In this document: piece by piece, positions 52,383-61,794 of the stretch
Layout: every line of letters begins with the position of its first letter
Numbering within the stretch: the first letter of the stretch is position 1
Assembly: GCA_029067085.1 (NCBI GenBank)
Contig: JAIEFE010000017.1
Coordinates: 1-64,000 of the forward strand
Origin: Lachnospiraceae bacterium
GTDB taxonomy: Bacteria; Bacillota; Clostridia; Lachnospirales; Lachnospiraceae
Direction of reading: 5' to 3'
Length of the DNA stretch: 64,000 nt
Position numbers and translations under genes: made by a program
Notes under the pieces: generated by a model
Told to the model about the DNA's origin: nothing
The model's database searches: none
The model's input: only the letters and a program-made list of their open reading frames with translations

Positions 52383-53342
52383 TCACCAGACACCCATCAG
52401 CGCGACCAGACACAACAGAGCCGTCACAATGGAAAACACCGCTACCACTCTGGTCTCCGGCCAGCCGCAGAGCTCGAAATGGTGATGGATCGGTGCCATC
52501 TTGAAGATCCGCTTCCCGCCTGTCATCTTAAAGTAGGATACCTGCAAAATAACCGACATGACCTCCGCCAGATAAATAAATCCCACGATCGCGATAAAAA
52601 CCGGCATCTGCATCATGTAGGCCGCTGCCGCCACAAAACCGCCCAACGCGAGAGATCCTGTATCTCCCATAAAGACGCTGGCAGGATGCACATTGAACAG
52701 AAGAAAGCCTAAAAGGGCACCCACCACCGCACAGGTAATCGGCTCAATGCCGCTGTCCGTTCCGATCGCCACCACGGTAAAGAAGGTTGCCACCAGCACC
52801 GTCACGGAGCTCGCCAGTCCGTCCAGACCGTCCGTAAAGTTGGTGCCGTTTACCGTACCGATCACGATAAAAAACAGGATCGGAATGTTCCACCAGCCAA
52901 AATCCAGATAGGCCCCCTCCAGAAAGGGCAACTTCATCTCCAGTGACACATTCGTGTAGTGCATCAGGTAGTAGACGAAGACCCCCGTCACCACCAGCTG
53001 CAGACCAAACTTCTGCCAGGCTCTAAGCCCCATGGAACGTTTTAATACTACCTTGATATAGTCGTCCAGAAAGCCCACCAGCCCGAAGCCCAACGTGAGG
53101 AACAGCACCGGAATGATCCCCGGATAGTCACGCACGAAGAGCAGGGAAGTAATCACCACGCTGACCAGGATCAGGATGCCGCCCATGGTGGGGGTGCCGT
53201 TTTTTTTCAGATGGCTCTCCGGTCCCTCTGTCCGCTCCGTCTGCCCTACCTTGAGGCGTCTCAAAAAAGGAATCACCACCGGTCCCAGAAGAACACTGAT
53301 CGCAAAGGAAACCATCACGGATATTAAGATAACGCTGTTCAT
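52383..53342 (-). CDS. mraY: Phospho-N-acetylmuramoyl-pentapeptide transferase MraY
   Basis: 319 residues with ten membrane helices. Family sites are GTPTMGGILILVSVV, the DDYIKV acidic pair, NFTDGLDGLASSVTVLVA and the HHHFELCGWPETRV His motif. It transfers phospho-MurNAc-pentapeptide to undecaprenyl phosphate, forming lipid I. murF, which usually precedes it, is absent; SpoVD is the upstream neighbour. GGAGG precedes the ATG. Confidence 0.96.
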   Translation of the reverse strand: MNSVILISVMVSFAISVLLGPVVIPFLRRLKVGQTERTEGPESHLKKNGTPTMGGILILVSVVITSLLFVRDYPGIIPVLFLTLGFGLVGFLDDYIKVVLKRSMGLRAWQKFGLQLVVTGVFVYYLMHYTNVSLEMKLPFLEGAYLDFGWWNIPILFFIVIGTVNGTNFTDGLDGLASSVTVLVATFFTVVAIGTDSGIEPITCAVVGALLGFLLFNVHPASVFMGDTGSLALGGFVAAAAYMMQMPVFIAIVGFIYLAEVMSVILQVSYFKMTGGKRIFKMAPIHHHFELCGWPETRVVAVFSIVTALLCLVALMGVW

Positions 53343-53414
53343 TATTCCTCCAAATATTTCCGACTTATAACTGTCTGCTTCGCAGCCGCTTATTTTTCCT
53401 ATGTGGCTATTATA

Positions 53415-55145
53415 TTACTTTTTCTCCAAATAGGGAAGGATGTTTTCAAATAGCTGTCTGACCACCGGCGCGGCGATCTGTCCTCCGTAGTAGGTACCCT
53501 TCGGATGATGAATGATCGCCAGAGCCAAAACCTGCGGATCATCCGCCGGTGAAAAGCCCAGAAAAGAGGCGATATACTTACCGCTTCCACGGGGCAGGGT
53601 CTGACTGGTAGCGGTCTTGCCGCCCACACGATATCCTTCCACAGCACCGTTTCTGCCGCTCCCGTCCGCCACCACCTGCTCTAAGATGTAGCGCATGGTC
53701 TCAGATGTTTCCGCCGACACCACTTCCTTCTTCACCGGATAAGTGAAGGACTGGCTGTCTGTCCCGTCCGCCGTGACCGCTCTCACCGCAAAATGCGGCG
53801 TAACGCGTCTGCCGCCGTTTACGATAGAAGCCGCCGTAGTTGCAAGCTGGATCGGCGTGATCTGAAAAGACTGTCCGAAAGAGATCGTCGCAAGCTCTAC
53901 CGGCCCGATATTCTCCATTTTGTGCATGATCGTACCGGCTTCTCCCGGCAGATCGATCCCTGTCTTGTCGAGGAGTCCAAACTGCCTGAAGTAGGAATAA
54001 AACCGCTCCACCCCGATTCTTAACCCCACTGTGATAAAAACAGGGTTACAGGAGTTCATGGTACCCTGGACAAAATCCTCGGCACCGTGTCCGCCCACTT
54101 TGTGACAGCGTATCCTCCTGTCCTCCACCATGATAAAACCAGGACAGCTGAAGGTGTCCGTCGGCTTCACCGCCCCGGATTCCAGGCCTGCCGCCGCCGT
54201 GACGATCTTGAAAGTAGAACCCGGCTCATAGGTATCGTTGATACAGCCGTTCCGCCACATGGCATTTAAAAGCTCCTGACGCTTTTTTTCGGAAAAAGCC
54301 GAGGCGTCCATTCCATTAGGCAGGGTGTATGGGTTATTTAAGTCAAACTCCGGCACATCCACCATGGCAAGTATCTCCCCGTTCTGAGGATTCATCACCA
54401 GAATAGAGACCCGGTCTGCCTCCTTAGTCTCCATCGTCTGCAGAGCAAGCTGGGTGGCATAGCTCTGAATGTTGATATCCAGGCTGACATAGAGATCGCG
54501 GCCGTTTACGGGTTCCACCCGCTCCTCTCCCTCCTCATCCTGCTCCACGCCCTTGGCATCCGTCACCGTTAAGATAGTTCCCGATTCTCCGCTGAGATAT
54601 TCCTCATAAACCACCTCAAGTCCGATGATGCCCTGATTATCTCCGCCGGTGAAACCAAGCGCTTTGGAGGCAAGCGTACCATAGGGATAAAAACGTTTAT
54701 AATCTTCATCCACCTTGACGCCGTCAAGCGCTCTGGCTCTGATGGCGTCTCCCGTGGCTTTGTCTACGTTGCTCTTGATCTTTTCGATGGAAGAATATTT
54801 CTCCACCCGCTTCCTGACATACTCCTCCGAAAGCCCCAGCTCTTTGGATAGAACCTCCACCACCTCGTCTGCATCCTTGATCTGACTGTGGATCACAGAC
54901 ACAGTGCACACTGTCTTATTATCCGCAAGGATCTTTCCGTTTGTATCTATAATGCGCCCTCTGGCCGCCTTGATGCTCCGCTCCCTCTCATGAAGCTCTC
55001 TGGCCTTCATGCTGTAGTATTCGGATTGAAAGACCATCAGGTAAAAAAGCCTTCCTGCCAACCCCAGAAAAACCAAAGCGCACAGAAAGAATACTGTCAC
55101 CGTCTTGTTTCTGTGGTAAGTCTTATGGCTCATCCTGTTTTCCAT
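53415..55145 (-). CDS. spoVD: SpoVD-type penicillin-binding protein
   Basis: About 576 residues; the true start (55145 or 55133) is uncertain. A single N-terminal transmembrane helix (VTVFFLCALVFLGLAGRLFY) is followed by the pedestal and the transpeptidase domain, with EPGSTFKIV (catalytic Ser), NSCNPVF (SxN) and GGKTATSQT where KTGT is expected. There is no C-terminal PASTA domain, unlike Bacillus SpoVD. It cross-links the septal or spore-cortex wall with the SEDS partner. It is the second of two tandem penicillin-binding proteins. Confidence 0.88.
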   Translation of the reverse strand: MENRMSHKTYHRNKTVTVFFLCALVFLGLAGRLFYLMVFQSEYYSMKARELHERERSIKAARGRIIDTNGKILADNKTVCTVSVIHSQIKDADEVVEVLSKELGLSEEYVRKRVEKYSSIEKIKSNVDKATGDAIRARALDGVKVDEDYKRFYPYGTLASKALGFTGGDNQGIIGLEVVYEEYLSGESGTILTVTDAKGVEQDEEGEERVEPVNGRDLYVSLDINIQSYATQLALQTMETKEADRVSILVMNPQNGEILAMVDVPEFDLNNPYTLPNGMDASAFSEKKRQELLNAMWRNGCINDTYEPGSTFKIVTAAAGLESGAVKPTDTFSCPGFIMVEDRRIRCHKVGGHGAEDFVQGTMNSCNPVFITVGLRIGVERFYSYFRQFGLLDKTGIDLPGEAGTIMHKMENIGPVELATISFGQSFQITPIQLATTAASIVNGGRRVTPHFAVRAVTADGTDSQSFTYPVKKEVVSAETSETMRYILEQVVADGSGRNGAVEGYRVGGKTATSQTLPRGSGKYIASFLGFSPADDPQVLALAIIHHPKGTYYGGQIAAPVVRQLFENILPYLEKK

Positions 55146-55232
55146 AAAATAGAGAAACCTCACAAAAGGCTTTATTACAATTTATTATCCTTTTGATGAG
55201 GTTATTCTCACTTCACGTTATTCTGTTACTAT

Positions 55233-57488
55233 CTAATCTCCTTCTGCGGGTGATTCTCCCGGTATTCCCGGTTCACTCGTCTCTCCCAAAAGGCTGCCGC
55301 CCATCACGGTACCAAGCTCCGGATCGATGTATGCGCCCGTTGCAGGATCTACCAGATATCCCGTCTCGGGATCTACCGGGAAGTTCCTCCACGACTCATC
55401 CGGCTGAGGCTGCTCTTCCGTCTTCTCTCCTTCTTCTCCCTCGCCCTCTTTCGGCGTTTCTGTGCTCTCACCACCCTCCGGATCAATGAGATTGCCTTCC
55501 TCGTCAAGCTGAGGCTCCTCCTCCGTCCCCTGAGGGGTCCTGATCTGAATCTGCAGCTGCTCCAGCTCCTCCCTCTCCTTATCGGAAAGCTCTTCCGTCA
55601 TAAAGATATTCAGGTAAGGAAGCACCTCCGTCAGGATCTTTCGGACGATCCCGGTCGCAAACTTTGCATCAGCCTGAAGTGCAGATATCACGTTGGGCCT
55701 GTCCACCACCACATAAATGGCGATCTGGGGATCATTCGCCGGCGCATAGCCCATGAAAGAGACCACATACTCGCCATTACCGCGGGGGAGGGTTTCCGCC
55801 GTCCCCGTCTTTCCGCCGATCATATACCCTGCGGGCCTCGCCGTCTTTCCCGTTCCGAACTCTCCTGTCACCACCGTATTACAGTATTCCAGTATCGTGT
55901 CGCTTGTAGAGCGCGATATGGTCTGCTTTAAGAGCCTCGGCTCAACATTCTCAATGGTGGCTCCGTCCGCCGTGGTGATCCTGGACGCCATATGGGGCGC
56001 ATAGTAGTTGCCGCCGTTGATCAAAGAGCAGAAGCCCGTGATCATCTGGATCATGGTTGCGTTAAAAGTCTGACCAAAGGAATTGGTGGCAAGGTCGGTC
56101 ATGCCGATATTGCTTTTGTTGTAGACCATACTGGCCGTTCGCGCCTCGCCCGCAAGGTCAATGTTTGTCTTTAAGCCAAAGCCGAAAGTATGCTGATAAT
56201 CTACAAACTGATTCTTTCCCAAAGCGAAGGCCACATTCATCAAAACCACGTTACAGGAGCGCTCAATCCCCTGCTGTACCGTGAGCGGACCGTCTCCGAA
56301 AGTCTGATGGCATTTGATATCGTGTTCGCCCACGTGGAGCATGCCTTCGCAGTTATAGGTCTCGTTTCCCGTGATGGATCCGCTCTCTATGGCCGCTGCC
56401 ACCGTAAAAGGCTTTGCCACCGACCCCGGCTCATAGGAATCCACGATACAGAAATTCTTCCACAGGGCATTCAGATGCTGATACATAACCTCATCGTTCA
56501 TCTCCTCTATGGCTTCCTGCGTCACGATCTCGCCGCTCACCTTCTTGCCGTCCTTGTCAAGAAGCGGCATTCCCAGAAGATTCTCCGTATTTCTGGTATC
56601 ATTCAGATCAAAATCGGGATAACTCGCCATCGCAAGAATTCCCCCCGTGTTCACATCCATAATGATACAGCCGATATTCTGCGCGCCGTTTCCGGGCCTT
56701 GCGTTATCTTTGTAATCCTCGTTAAACTCCCGCAGATATTTCTCCACAATGGTCTGAATATTCGCATCCACAGTGAGCTGGATGTTATTGCCGTCCCTTG
56801 CGGCAATGGTGGTGCGCTCCAGTGTCGAATCATCGTTTAAATAGCCGTACTCTCTCCCGTTTGTACCGCTCAAAAGCTCATTGTAATACTCCTCCAAACC
56901 ATAGGTGCCCACATTGTCTCCCGTGGTAAACCCGATCATATCACAGGCGAGGCGTCCGTTCGGATATTCTCTCTTGTATTCATTCTCAAACCAGACTCCC
57001 TTGATGTTTGCACCCTGCTCCTTATCGGCGCAGAATTCCTCAAATGCCGTCTTCTTCTCATACTCCACCCGCTTTGCCATCACATAGTAGGAGGAATCCG
57101 GGTGTGCGGCAATGTAGCTTCTTACTGCGGCGGTATCAATATCAAAAAAACGGTTCAGTGCACTCAAAGTAGGCTCCAGATAATCCTCCTTGCGAAGCAG
57201 AAGCTTCGTGTCCAGGATTACATTGTAGACCTTATTGCTGACCGCCAAAACCGTACCGTTTGCATCCACGATCTCGCCGCGTTTAAACGGTATGATCGTA
57301 GAGTCATACTCCTGATGCGATAATACCTGTTTCTTATACTCCTCGCCATTGTCTCTGTTGATCAGGAACAGTCTGGCGCTGAGCCCTACAAAAGCCGCCA
57401 GTACAAAAAGGAACAGCACCAGCAGCTTTTTTTGCATTTTAATCGTAAATTTTAATACTTCGTTTCGTTTTACTCTCTGTCCGCTCAA
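55233..57488 (-). CDS. pbpB: Septal penicillin-binding protein PbpB/FtsI-like
   Basis: 751 residues from a TTG at 57488 with AGGTGA upstream. A single membrane helix (KLLVLFLFVLAAFVGLSARL) is followed by the dimerisation/pedestal domain and the transpeptidase domain with YEPGSVAKPFTV (catalytic Ser), RSCNVVLM (SxN) and GGKTGTAETLPRG (KTG). The last 130 residues are a Glu/Pro/Gly-rich tail (EEEPQLDEEGNLIDPEGG) without PASTA repeats. It is the essential septal transpeptidase candidate. It follows ftsL by 11 bases. Confidence 0.9.
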   Translation of the reverse strand: MSGQRVKRNEVLKFTIKMQKKLLVLFLFVLAAFVGLSARLFLINRDNGEEYKKQVLSHQEYDSTIIPFKRGEIVDANGTVLAVSNKVYNVILDTKLLLRKEDYLEPTLSALNRFFDIDTAAVRSYIAAHPDSSYYVMAKRVEYEKKTAFEEFCADKEQGANIKGVWFENEYKREYPNGRLACDMIGFTTGDNVGTYGLEEYYNELLSGTNGREYGYLNDDSTLERTTIAARDGNNIQLTVDANIQTIVEKYLREFNEDYKDNARPGNGAQNIGCIIMDVNTGGILAMASYPDFDLNDTRNTENLLGMPLLDKDGKKVSGEIVTQEAIEEMNDEVMYQHLNALWKNFCIVDSYEPGSVAKPFTVAAAIESGSITGNETYNCEGMLHVGEHDIKCHQTFGDGPLTVQQGIERSCNVVLMNVAFALGKNQFVDYQHTFGFGLKTNIDLAGEARTASMVYNKSNIGMTDLATNSFGQTFNATMIQMITGFCSLINGGNYYAPHMASRITTADGATIENVEPRLLKQTISRSTSDTILEYCNTVVTGEFGTGKTARPAGYMIGGKTGTAETLPRGNGEYVVSFMGYAPANDPQIAIYVVVDRPNVISALQADAKFATGIVRKILTEVLPYLNIFMTEELSDKEREELEQLQIQIRTPQGTEEEPQLDEEGNLIDPEGGESTETPKEGEGEEGEKTEEQPQPDESWRNFPVDPETGYLVDPATGAYIDPELGTVMGGSLLGETSEPGIPGESPAEGD

Positions 57489-57499
57489 AAAATCACCTG

Positions 57500-57958
57500 T
57501 CAGTCTTTCTTCGGGATCTCCGCCAACTGCTTCACATAGTCGTTGTTCTCGCTGGTGAAAGAAATGATCTGTCCCTCTTCCGCATACTGCATACCAAGTT
57601 CCTGAATCGCAATCCTTCTGATCTCCTCCAGATCCACATTACTGCTGATCCTGCTGTAATTCTCCTCATTCGCCACTTTAAGACTGTTAAGCTGCCGCTC
57701 CAGTGTTGCGATATGCTTCACGCTGTTCGTAATATCAGACTGCAGGCCGATATAGTACACCAGAATGACGCATGCGGCCGCTAAAGCCGCGCTTAAAAAC
57801 AGAACATAACCGGCGCTCATATGTTTCGCACGCTCCCTGTTCTTTCTCACACTGTTACTGACTCGTTTTCTCGGTCTCTCCGGCATCTCTCTGACGGGCT
57901 GTGCCTTCCTGACCGTATTCCCCTGTACATAATATCTATCTCGCTGTGTTGACGCCAT
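57500..57958 (-). CDS. ftsL: Cell-division protein FtsL-like
   Basis: 152 residues from an ATG at 57958. A basic cytoplasmic tail (RPRKRVSNSVRKNRERAKH) is followed by one transmembrane helix (AGYVLFLSAALAAACVILVY) and a short extracellular coiled coil (HIATLERQLNSLKVANEENY). Its size and position between rsmH and the penicillin-binding protein are those of FtsL; sequence conservation is weak in this family. It would pair with DivIC and DivIB. Confidence 0.82.
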   Translation of the reverse strand: MASTQRDRYYVQGNTVRKAQPVREMPERPRKRVSNSVRKNRERAKHMSAGYVLFLSAALAAACVILVYYIGLQSDITNSVKHIATLERQLNSLKVANEENYSRISSNVDLEEIRRIAIQELGMQYAEEGQIISFTSENNDYVKQLAEIPKKD

Positions 57959-57973
57959 CTTTCTCACTTCCCC

Positions 57974-58927
57974 TCACGCCTCTTTTTCAGGCTGCCTTTT
58001 CATAAACACGCGCAGTTTTGCGCTCTTTGCTCTCGTATTCTCCGCAATTTCCTCCTCCGACGGAAGAATGGGCTTTCTTGTCACCACGTTTCCTTGAGAT
58101 ACCCTGCCACAGACACACATCGGAAAATCCGGCGGGCAGGTGCACGGGTTTTCGTTTTTCCGAAAAGCGGACTTCACAATCCGGTCCTCCAGTGAATGAA
58201 AGGTGATCACGCAGAGTCTTCCGCCCGGTGAAAGCAGCCCGATCAGTTCGTCCAATGCACTCTTCAGTACTTCGAGCTCTCTGTTGCACTCAATCCGTAT
58301 TGCCTGAAAGGTTCGTTTGGAGGGATGTCCCCCCACAGCTCTCATCTTTGCCGGAATCGCCGCCCTTATGATCTCATTGAACTCTCCCGTTGTCTCTATG
58401 GGCTTGTCCTTTCTGGCTGCCGCGATATGTTTTGCAATATTCTTTGCAAACTGTTCTTCCCCGTAATCTCTGATGACCCGATACAGCTCTGTCTCGGAAT
58501 AACCGTTTATGATTTCCCTTGCACTCAGAACCTGCCTTCTGTCCATCCGCATATCCAGCGCTGCATCGTATCTATAGGAAAAGCCCCTCTCTTCATTGTC
58601 AAGCTGATAGGAGGAAACCCCCAGATCAAGCAGAATACCGTCTACCTGAAAAATCCCCATTTCGTTCAGGAGACGCGGTGCATTCACATAGTTATCGCGA
58701 ATCAGCGTAACTCTCTCCCGATAAGCTGCAAGCCTCTCTCCCGCCGCCGCGATCGCATCCTCATCCTGATCGATCCCGATCAGCCGTCCGCCATCTGTAA
58801 GCTGTTTTGCCACCTCACAGGCGTGTCCGCCGCCGCCCAGCGTTCCGTCCAGATAGATACCGGCAGGACGGATATTCAGATTCTCTATCGTCTCTTCAAG
58901 GAGCACCGAGGTGTGCTTAAATTCCAT
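57974..58927 (-). CDS. rsmH: 16S rRNA (cytosine1402-N4)-methyltransferase RsmH
   Basis: 317 residues from an ATG at 58927 after GGAGAATGAG; the ATG at 58939 is 12 bases earlier and less well placed. The SAM motif is [19 protein letters not shown]. Other family words are [40 protein letters not shown] and [19 protein letters not shown]. It methylates C1402 in the ribosomal P site. It follows mraZ by 18 bases. Confidence 0.96.
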   Translation of the reverse strand: MEFKHTSVLLEETIENLNIRPAGIYLDGTLGGGGHACEVAKQLTDGGRLIGIDQDEDAIAAAGERLAAYRERVTLIRDNYVNAPRLLNEMGIFQVDGILLDLGVSSYQLDNEERGFSYRYDAALDMRMDRRQVLSAREIINGYSETELYRVIRDYGEEQFAKNIAKHIAAARKDKPIETTGEFNEIIRAAIPAKMRAVGGHPSKRTFQAIRIECNRELEVLKSALDELIGLLSPGGRLCVITFHSLEDRIVKSAFRKNENPCTCPPDFPMCVCGRVSQGNVVTRKPILPSEEEIAENTRAKSAKLRVFMKRQPEKEA

Positions 58928-58945
58928 CTCATTCTCCATCTATCT

Positions 58946-59377
58946 CTAGATCCCAAGTCCAAGCTCCGCCATGTGCTCCGCGATCTCATCCATATCATCG
59001 AAGGCCGCTGTATCCTCAAATCGTTCTCTACCCCAAATTTCAATCCTGCTGCCCACACCCACAAGCACCACATCTTTCTGCAGCGCCGCGAATTCCCGCA
59101 GCACATTGGGGATCAGAATACGTCCCTGCTTGTCCACTTCCGCTTCCGTCGCTCCTGCCAGAAAGAAACGTACAAACTGTCTGGCTTCTTTATTGGTGAT
59201 GGGCAGGGTTCTCAATTTCTCTTCGAAGAGCTTCCACTCCTCGTTATCATACACAAAGAGGCATCCGTCCAGACCCTTGGTCACCACAAAGAAATCTCCC
59301 AAAAGCTCCCGAAACTTGGATGGAACGATCAACCTTCCCTTTGCGTCGATTGTGTGATTGTATTCTCCCATGAACAT
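58946..59377 (-). CDS. mraZ: Transcriptional regulator MraZ
   Basis: About 143 residues from an ATG at 59377 (the ATG at 59371 gives [20 protein letters not shown]). Two SpoVT/AbrB-like halves are seen, each with a [14 protein letters not shown] or [10 protein letters not shown] word. MraZ binds direct repeats in its own promoter and controls the division operon. Four such boxes lie upstream at 59461-59499. It is the first gene of the cluster. Confidence 0.95.
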   Translation of the reverse strand: MFMGEYNHTIDAKGRLIVPSKFRELLGDFFVVTKGLDGCLFVYDNEEWKLFEEKLRTLPITNKEARQFVRFFLAGATEAEVDKQGRILIPNVLREFAALQKDVVLVGVGSRIEIWGRERFEDTAAFDDMDEIAEHMAELGLGI

Positions 59378-59460
59378 CCGCAATCACCCTGCCCGAAGGT
59401 ACCTTGTACACTACGCTTTCTCCAGTCAAAAGTGGTCTGCCACGAAAAGAGGATTTTCTG

Positions 59461-59533
59461 CCACTTTAAACCACTTCGCTCCACTTTTCACCACTTTTAA
59501 TACAATTCTATACCATTTAGGGGGATAATGCAA
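59461..59533 (-). promoter_or_regulatory. Promoter with four MraZ boxes
   Basis: CCACTT recurs at 59461, 59471, 59481 and 59491, exactly 10 bp apart (AAGTGG on the minus strand). The -35 TTGCAT (59528-59533) and -10 TAGAAT (59505-59510) are 17 bp apart. The boxes lie just downstream of the -10, where a bound MraZ would block transcription. Confidence 0.88.
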
Positions 59534-59562
59534 GGGAAATTATAGAAAAAAACGTTAAAAAA

Positions 59563-59599
59563 AAAGACGGGCACAGGCTTTTACTCTGTGTCCGTCTTT
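59563..59599 (-). terminator. Terminator of lgt overlapping its stop codon
   Basis: AAAGACGGGCACAG and CTGTGTCCGTCTTT form a long stem with one mismatch, and T-runs follow on the minus strand. The lgt stop codon (TAA, 59581-59583) is in the loop, so the last codons make up the stem. Confidence 0.85.
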
Positions 59600-60486
59600 T
59601 TTTCTTTATCCGCATGAGTGCTGTTTTTTCTGAGTTTTCGTCTGATCAGGATATCTGCTGTGGCAGATAGGATCACCAGCGCTACTGCCAGCATCTGCGA
59701 CACTGCTATCGTGGTGTGCGGAATAAAAAGGGTGTCGGTGCGAATGCCCTCGATCCAGGCCCGCCCCAGACCGTAGCCTCCCAGATATAGAAGCCACTGC
59801 TCACCTTCGAATTTCTTGTGTTTTCGATACAGGAGCAAAATTATAAGAAGTGCCAGATTCCACAGGCCTTCGTAGAGAAAAGTGGGGTGCACCTGAATGT
59901 AATTCGTTCCCTGCTGCATATGGGCTGCTATCTTCTCGGAGATATCGCTCGCCCTGACCATCTCCGTAGGAAGACGCATCGCAAGGAGACTGTCCGTATA
60001 TTCCCCAAATACTTCTCTGTTCGTAAAATTTCCCCATCTGCCGATCACCTGTCCGAGCACCAGCCCCGGCACGCAGATATCCGCCATCTGCAAAAAGCTC
60101 TGCTTTTTTTTGCAGCAGTAAATCCACAGCGTAAGAAAGGCCGCTATCACCGCACCGTAAATCGCCATACCGCCCTTCCTCGTATTGAACACGTCGAGCA
60201 GATGGTCCTTGTATCTGTCCCAGGAAAAGATTACATAATAAATTCTTCCTCCTATGATCGAAAAGATGATCGCATAGATCGCAAAGTCCCAGATCACATC
60301 AGGATCCAGCTTTTCCAGTTTCGCCACGCGAGCCGCCAAGAGTACCCCCGCAAGGACGCCGACGGCGATGATCACGCCGTAGAGCGCTATCGAAAATCCG
60401 AAAACAGAAAAGCTTTTCGGCACATTCCGCAGATAGATTCCCAGATGCGGAAAGGCAATATCCATACTTTCCATGATATCCTGCAT
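59581..60486 (-). CDS. lgt: Prolipoprotein diacylglyceryl transferase
   Basis: 301 residues with seven membrane helices. The signature is GRWGNFTNREVFG, with YGAVIAAFL and HPTFLYEGLWNL also conserved. It transfers diacylglycerol from phosphatidylglycerol to the lipobox Cys of preprolipoproteins. The basic C-terminal tail (RRKLRKNSTHADKEKK) is typical. AAGGTGG precedes the ATG; it follows ychF by 12 bases. Confidence 0.95.
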   Translation of the reverse strand: MQDIMESMDIAFPHLGIYLRNVPKSFSVFGFSIALYGVIIAVGVLAGVLLAARVAKLEKLDPDVIWDFAIYAIIFSIIGGRIYYVIFSWDRYKDHLLDVFNTRKGGMAIYGAVIAAFLTLWIYCCKKKQSFLQMADICVPGLVLGQVIGRWGNFTNREVFGEYTDSLLAMRLPTEMVRASDISEKIAAHMQQGTNYIQVHPTFLYEGLWNLALLIILLLYRKHKKFEGEQWLLYLGGYGLGRAWIEGIRTDTLFIPHTTIAVSQMLAVALVILSATADILIRRKLRKNSTHADKEKKTDTE

Positions 60487-60498
60487 ACCAGATCCACC

Positions 60499-61596
60499 TT
60501 ATACATTAAATCTAAACAGGATCACATCGCCGTCCTGCACCACATAGTCTTTTCCCTCCATACCGACAAGGCCCTTCTCTCTGGCCGCCGCAAGGGACCC
60601 CTGTTCCAACAGATCCTTGTAGTTGACGACCTCCGCCTTGATGAATCCTCTCTCAAAGTCGGTATGTATCTTGCCGGCAGCCTGGGGCGCCTTGGTTCCC
60701 ACCTTAATGGTCCAGGCTCTGGTTTCGTCCTCTCCCGCCGTCAAAAAGCTCATAAGCCCAAGCAGACGATAGCTCGCCCGGATGAGCTTCTGCAGACCGG
60801 ACTCCGACAATCCCAGATCTTCCAGAAACATGGCGGTCTCCTCCTCGTCAAGCTCCGCAATCTCCTGCTCTATCTGCGCACAGATCACGAACACTTCACT
60901 GTCGTTAGTCGCCGCAAACTCCTTGACCTTGGCAACACCAGCATTGCCCGCGCCATCGTCCGCAAGATCATCCTCCGCCACATTGGCTGCAAAGATCACC
61001 GGCTTGTACGTCAACAGGTTGTAGGACGCAAGCCACGCCAGCTCGTCCTCATCCTCCGGCTCAAACACCTTGGCAAGCTTTCCTTCTTCCAGGTGCGCCT
61101 TGATCCGCTCCAAAAGAGCATACTCTTTCGCCGCCGTCTTATCCATCTTGGCAATCTTCGCCGTCTTGGCGATCCTGCGTTCCAGAATCTCGATATCGGA
61201 AAAGATCAGTTCCAGATTGATCGTCTCAATATCCCGCAGGGGATCTATGGAACCGTCCACATGAACAATATTGGAGTCCTCAAAGCACCGCACCACATGG
61301 ACAACAGCGTCCACCTCGCGGATATTGCTCAAAAACTGATTACCGAGACCCTCACCCTTGGAGGCACCCTTCACCAGTCCTGCAATGTCCACAAACTCGA
61401 TGGTAGCGGGCGTCACCTTCTTAGAATGATACATATCCCCCAGCAGCTTAAGCCGCTCGTCAGGCACCGTCACGATACCGATATTCGGGTCAATTGTACA
61501 GAAGGGATAGTTCGCGGACTCCGCTCCCGCCTTTGTCAGTGAATTAAAAAGGGTGCTCTTTCCCACGTTGGGAAGACCCACGATTCCGAGTTTCAT
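60499..61596 (-). CDS. ychF: Redox-regulated ATPase YchF
   Basis: 365 residues from an ATG at 61596 after GGAGG. Obg-type G domain with GLPNVGKSTLFNSLT, DIAGLVKGASKGEGLGNQFL and NVAEDD in place of NKxD, consistent with ATP preference. The C-terminal TGS domain (DFERGFIKAEVVNYKDLLEQ) ends VQDGDVILFRFNV. It binds ribosomes and takes part in translation or stress responses. It starts a unit with lgt; a TTTACT-17-TATACT promoter is at 61692-61720. Confidence 0.95.
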   Translation of the reverse strand: MKLGIVGLPNVGKSTLFNSLTKAGAESANYPFCTIDPNIGIVTVPDERLKLLGDMYHSKKVTPATIEFVDIAGLVKGASKGEGLGNQFLSNIREVDAVVHVVRCFEDSNIVHVDGSIDPLRDIETINLELIFSDIEILERRIAKTAKIAKMDKTAAKEYALLERIKAHLEEGKLAKVFEPEDEDELAWLASYNLLTYKPVIFAANVAEDDLADDGAGNAGVAKVKEFAATNDSEVFVICAQIEQEIAELDEEETAMFLEDLGLSESGLQKLIRASYRLLGLMSFLTAGEDETRAWTIKVGTKAPQAAGKIHTDFERGFIKAEVVNYKDLLEQGSLAAAREKGLVGMEGKDYVVQDGDVILFRFNV

Positions 61597-61691
61597 ATCT
61601 ATATCCTCCATATTTACTCAAGTAAGTTTTTTCTATAAAATAACAGTTCCTATTTCAAAATCAGTTCGAAAAAGACCACAACAGCTATGCT

Positions 61692-61720
61692 AGTATAGCA
61701 TATCAAGACTCAAAAGTAAA
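61692..61720 (-). promoter_or_regulatory. Probable promoter of ychF-lgt
   Basis: On the minus strand TTTACT (61715-61720) and TATACT (61692-61697) are 17 bp apart, in the 198-base AT-rich gap between the SEFIR gene and ychF. Confidence 0.5.
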
Positions 61721-61794
61721 TCAAGGGATTTTGATATATCCAATAAAAAATATATCTATATCCATATTTACCCACAGGCTCCATCCTGACGCAT

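Noticed and set aside
58325-59500. 391-codon plus-strand frame opposite rsmH and mraZ
   Set aside because: It lies across two conserved genes and the MraZ boxes; no motif and no ribosome-binding site.
59818-61542. 574-codon plus-strand frame opposite lgt and ychF
   Set aside because: The opposite strand carries two complete, well-known genes; this frame has no domain and is their shadow.
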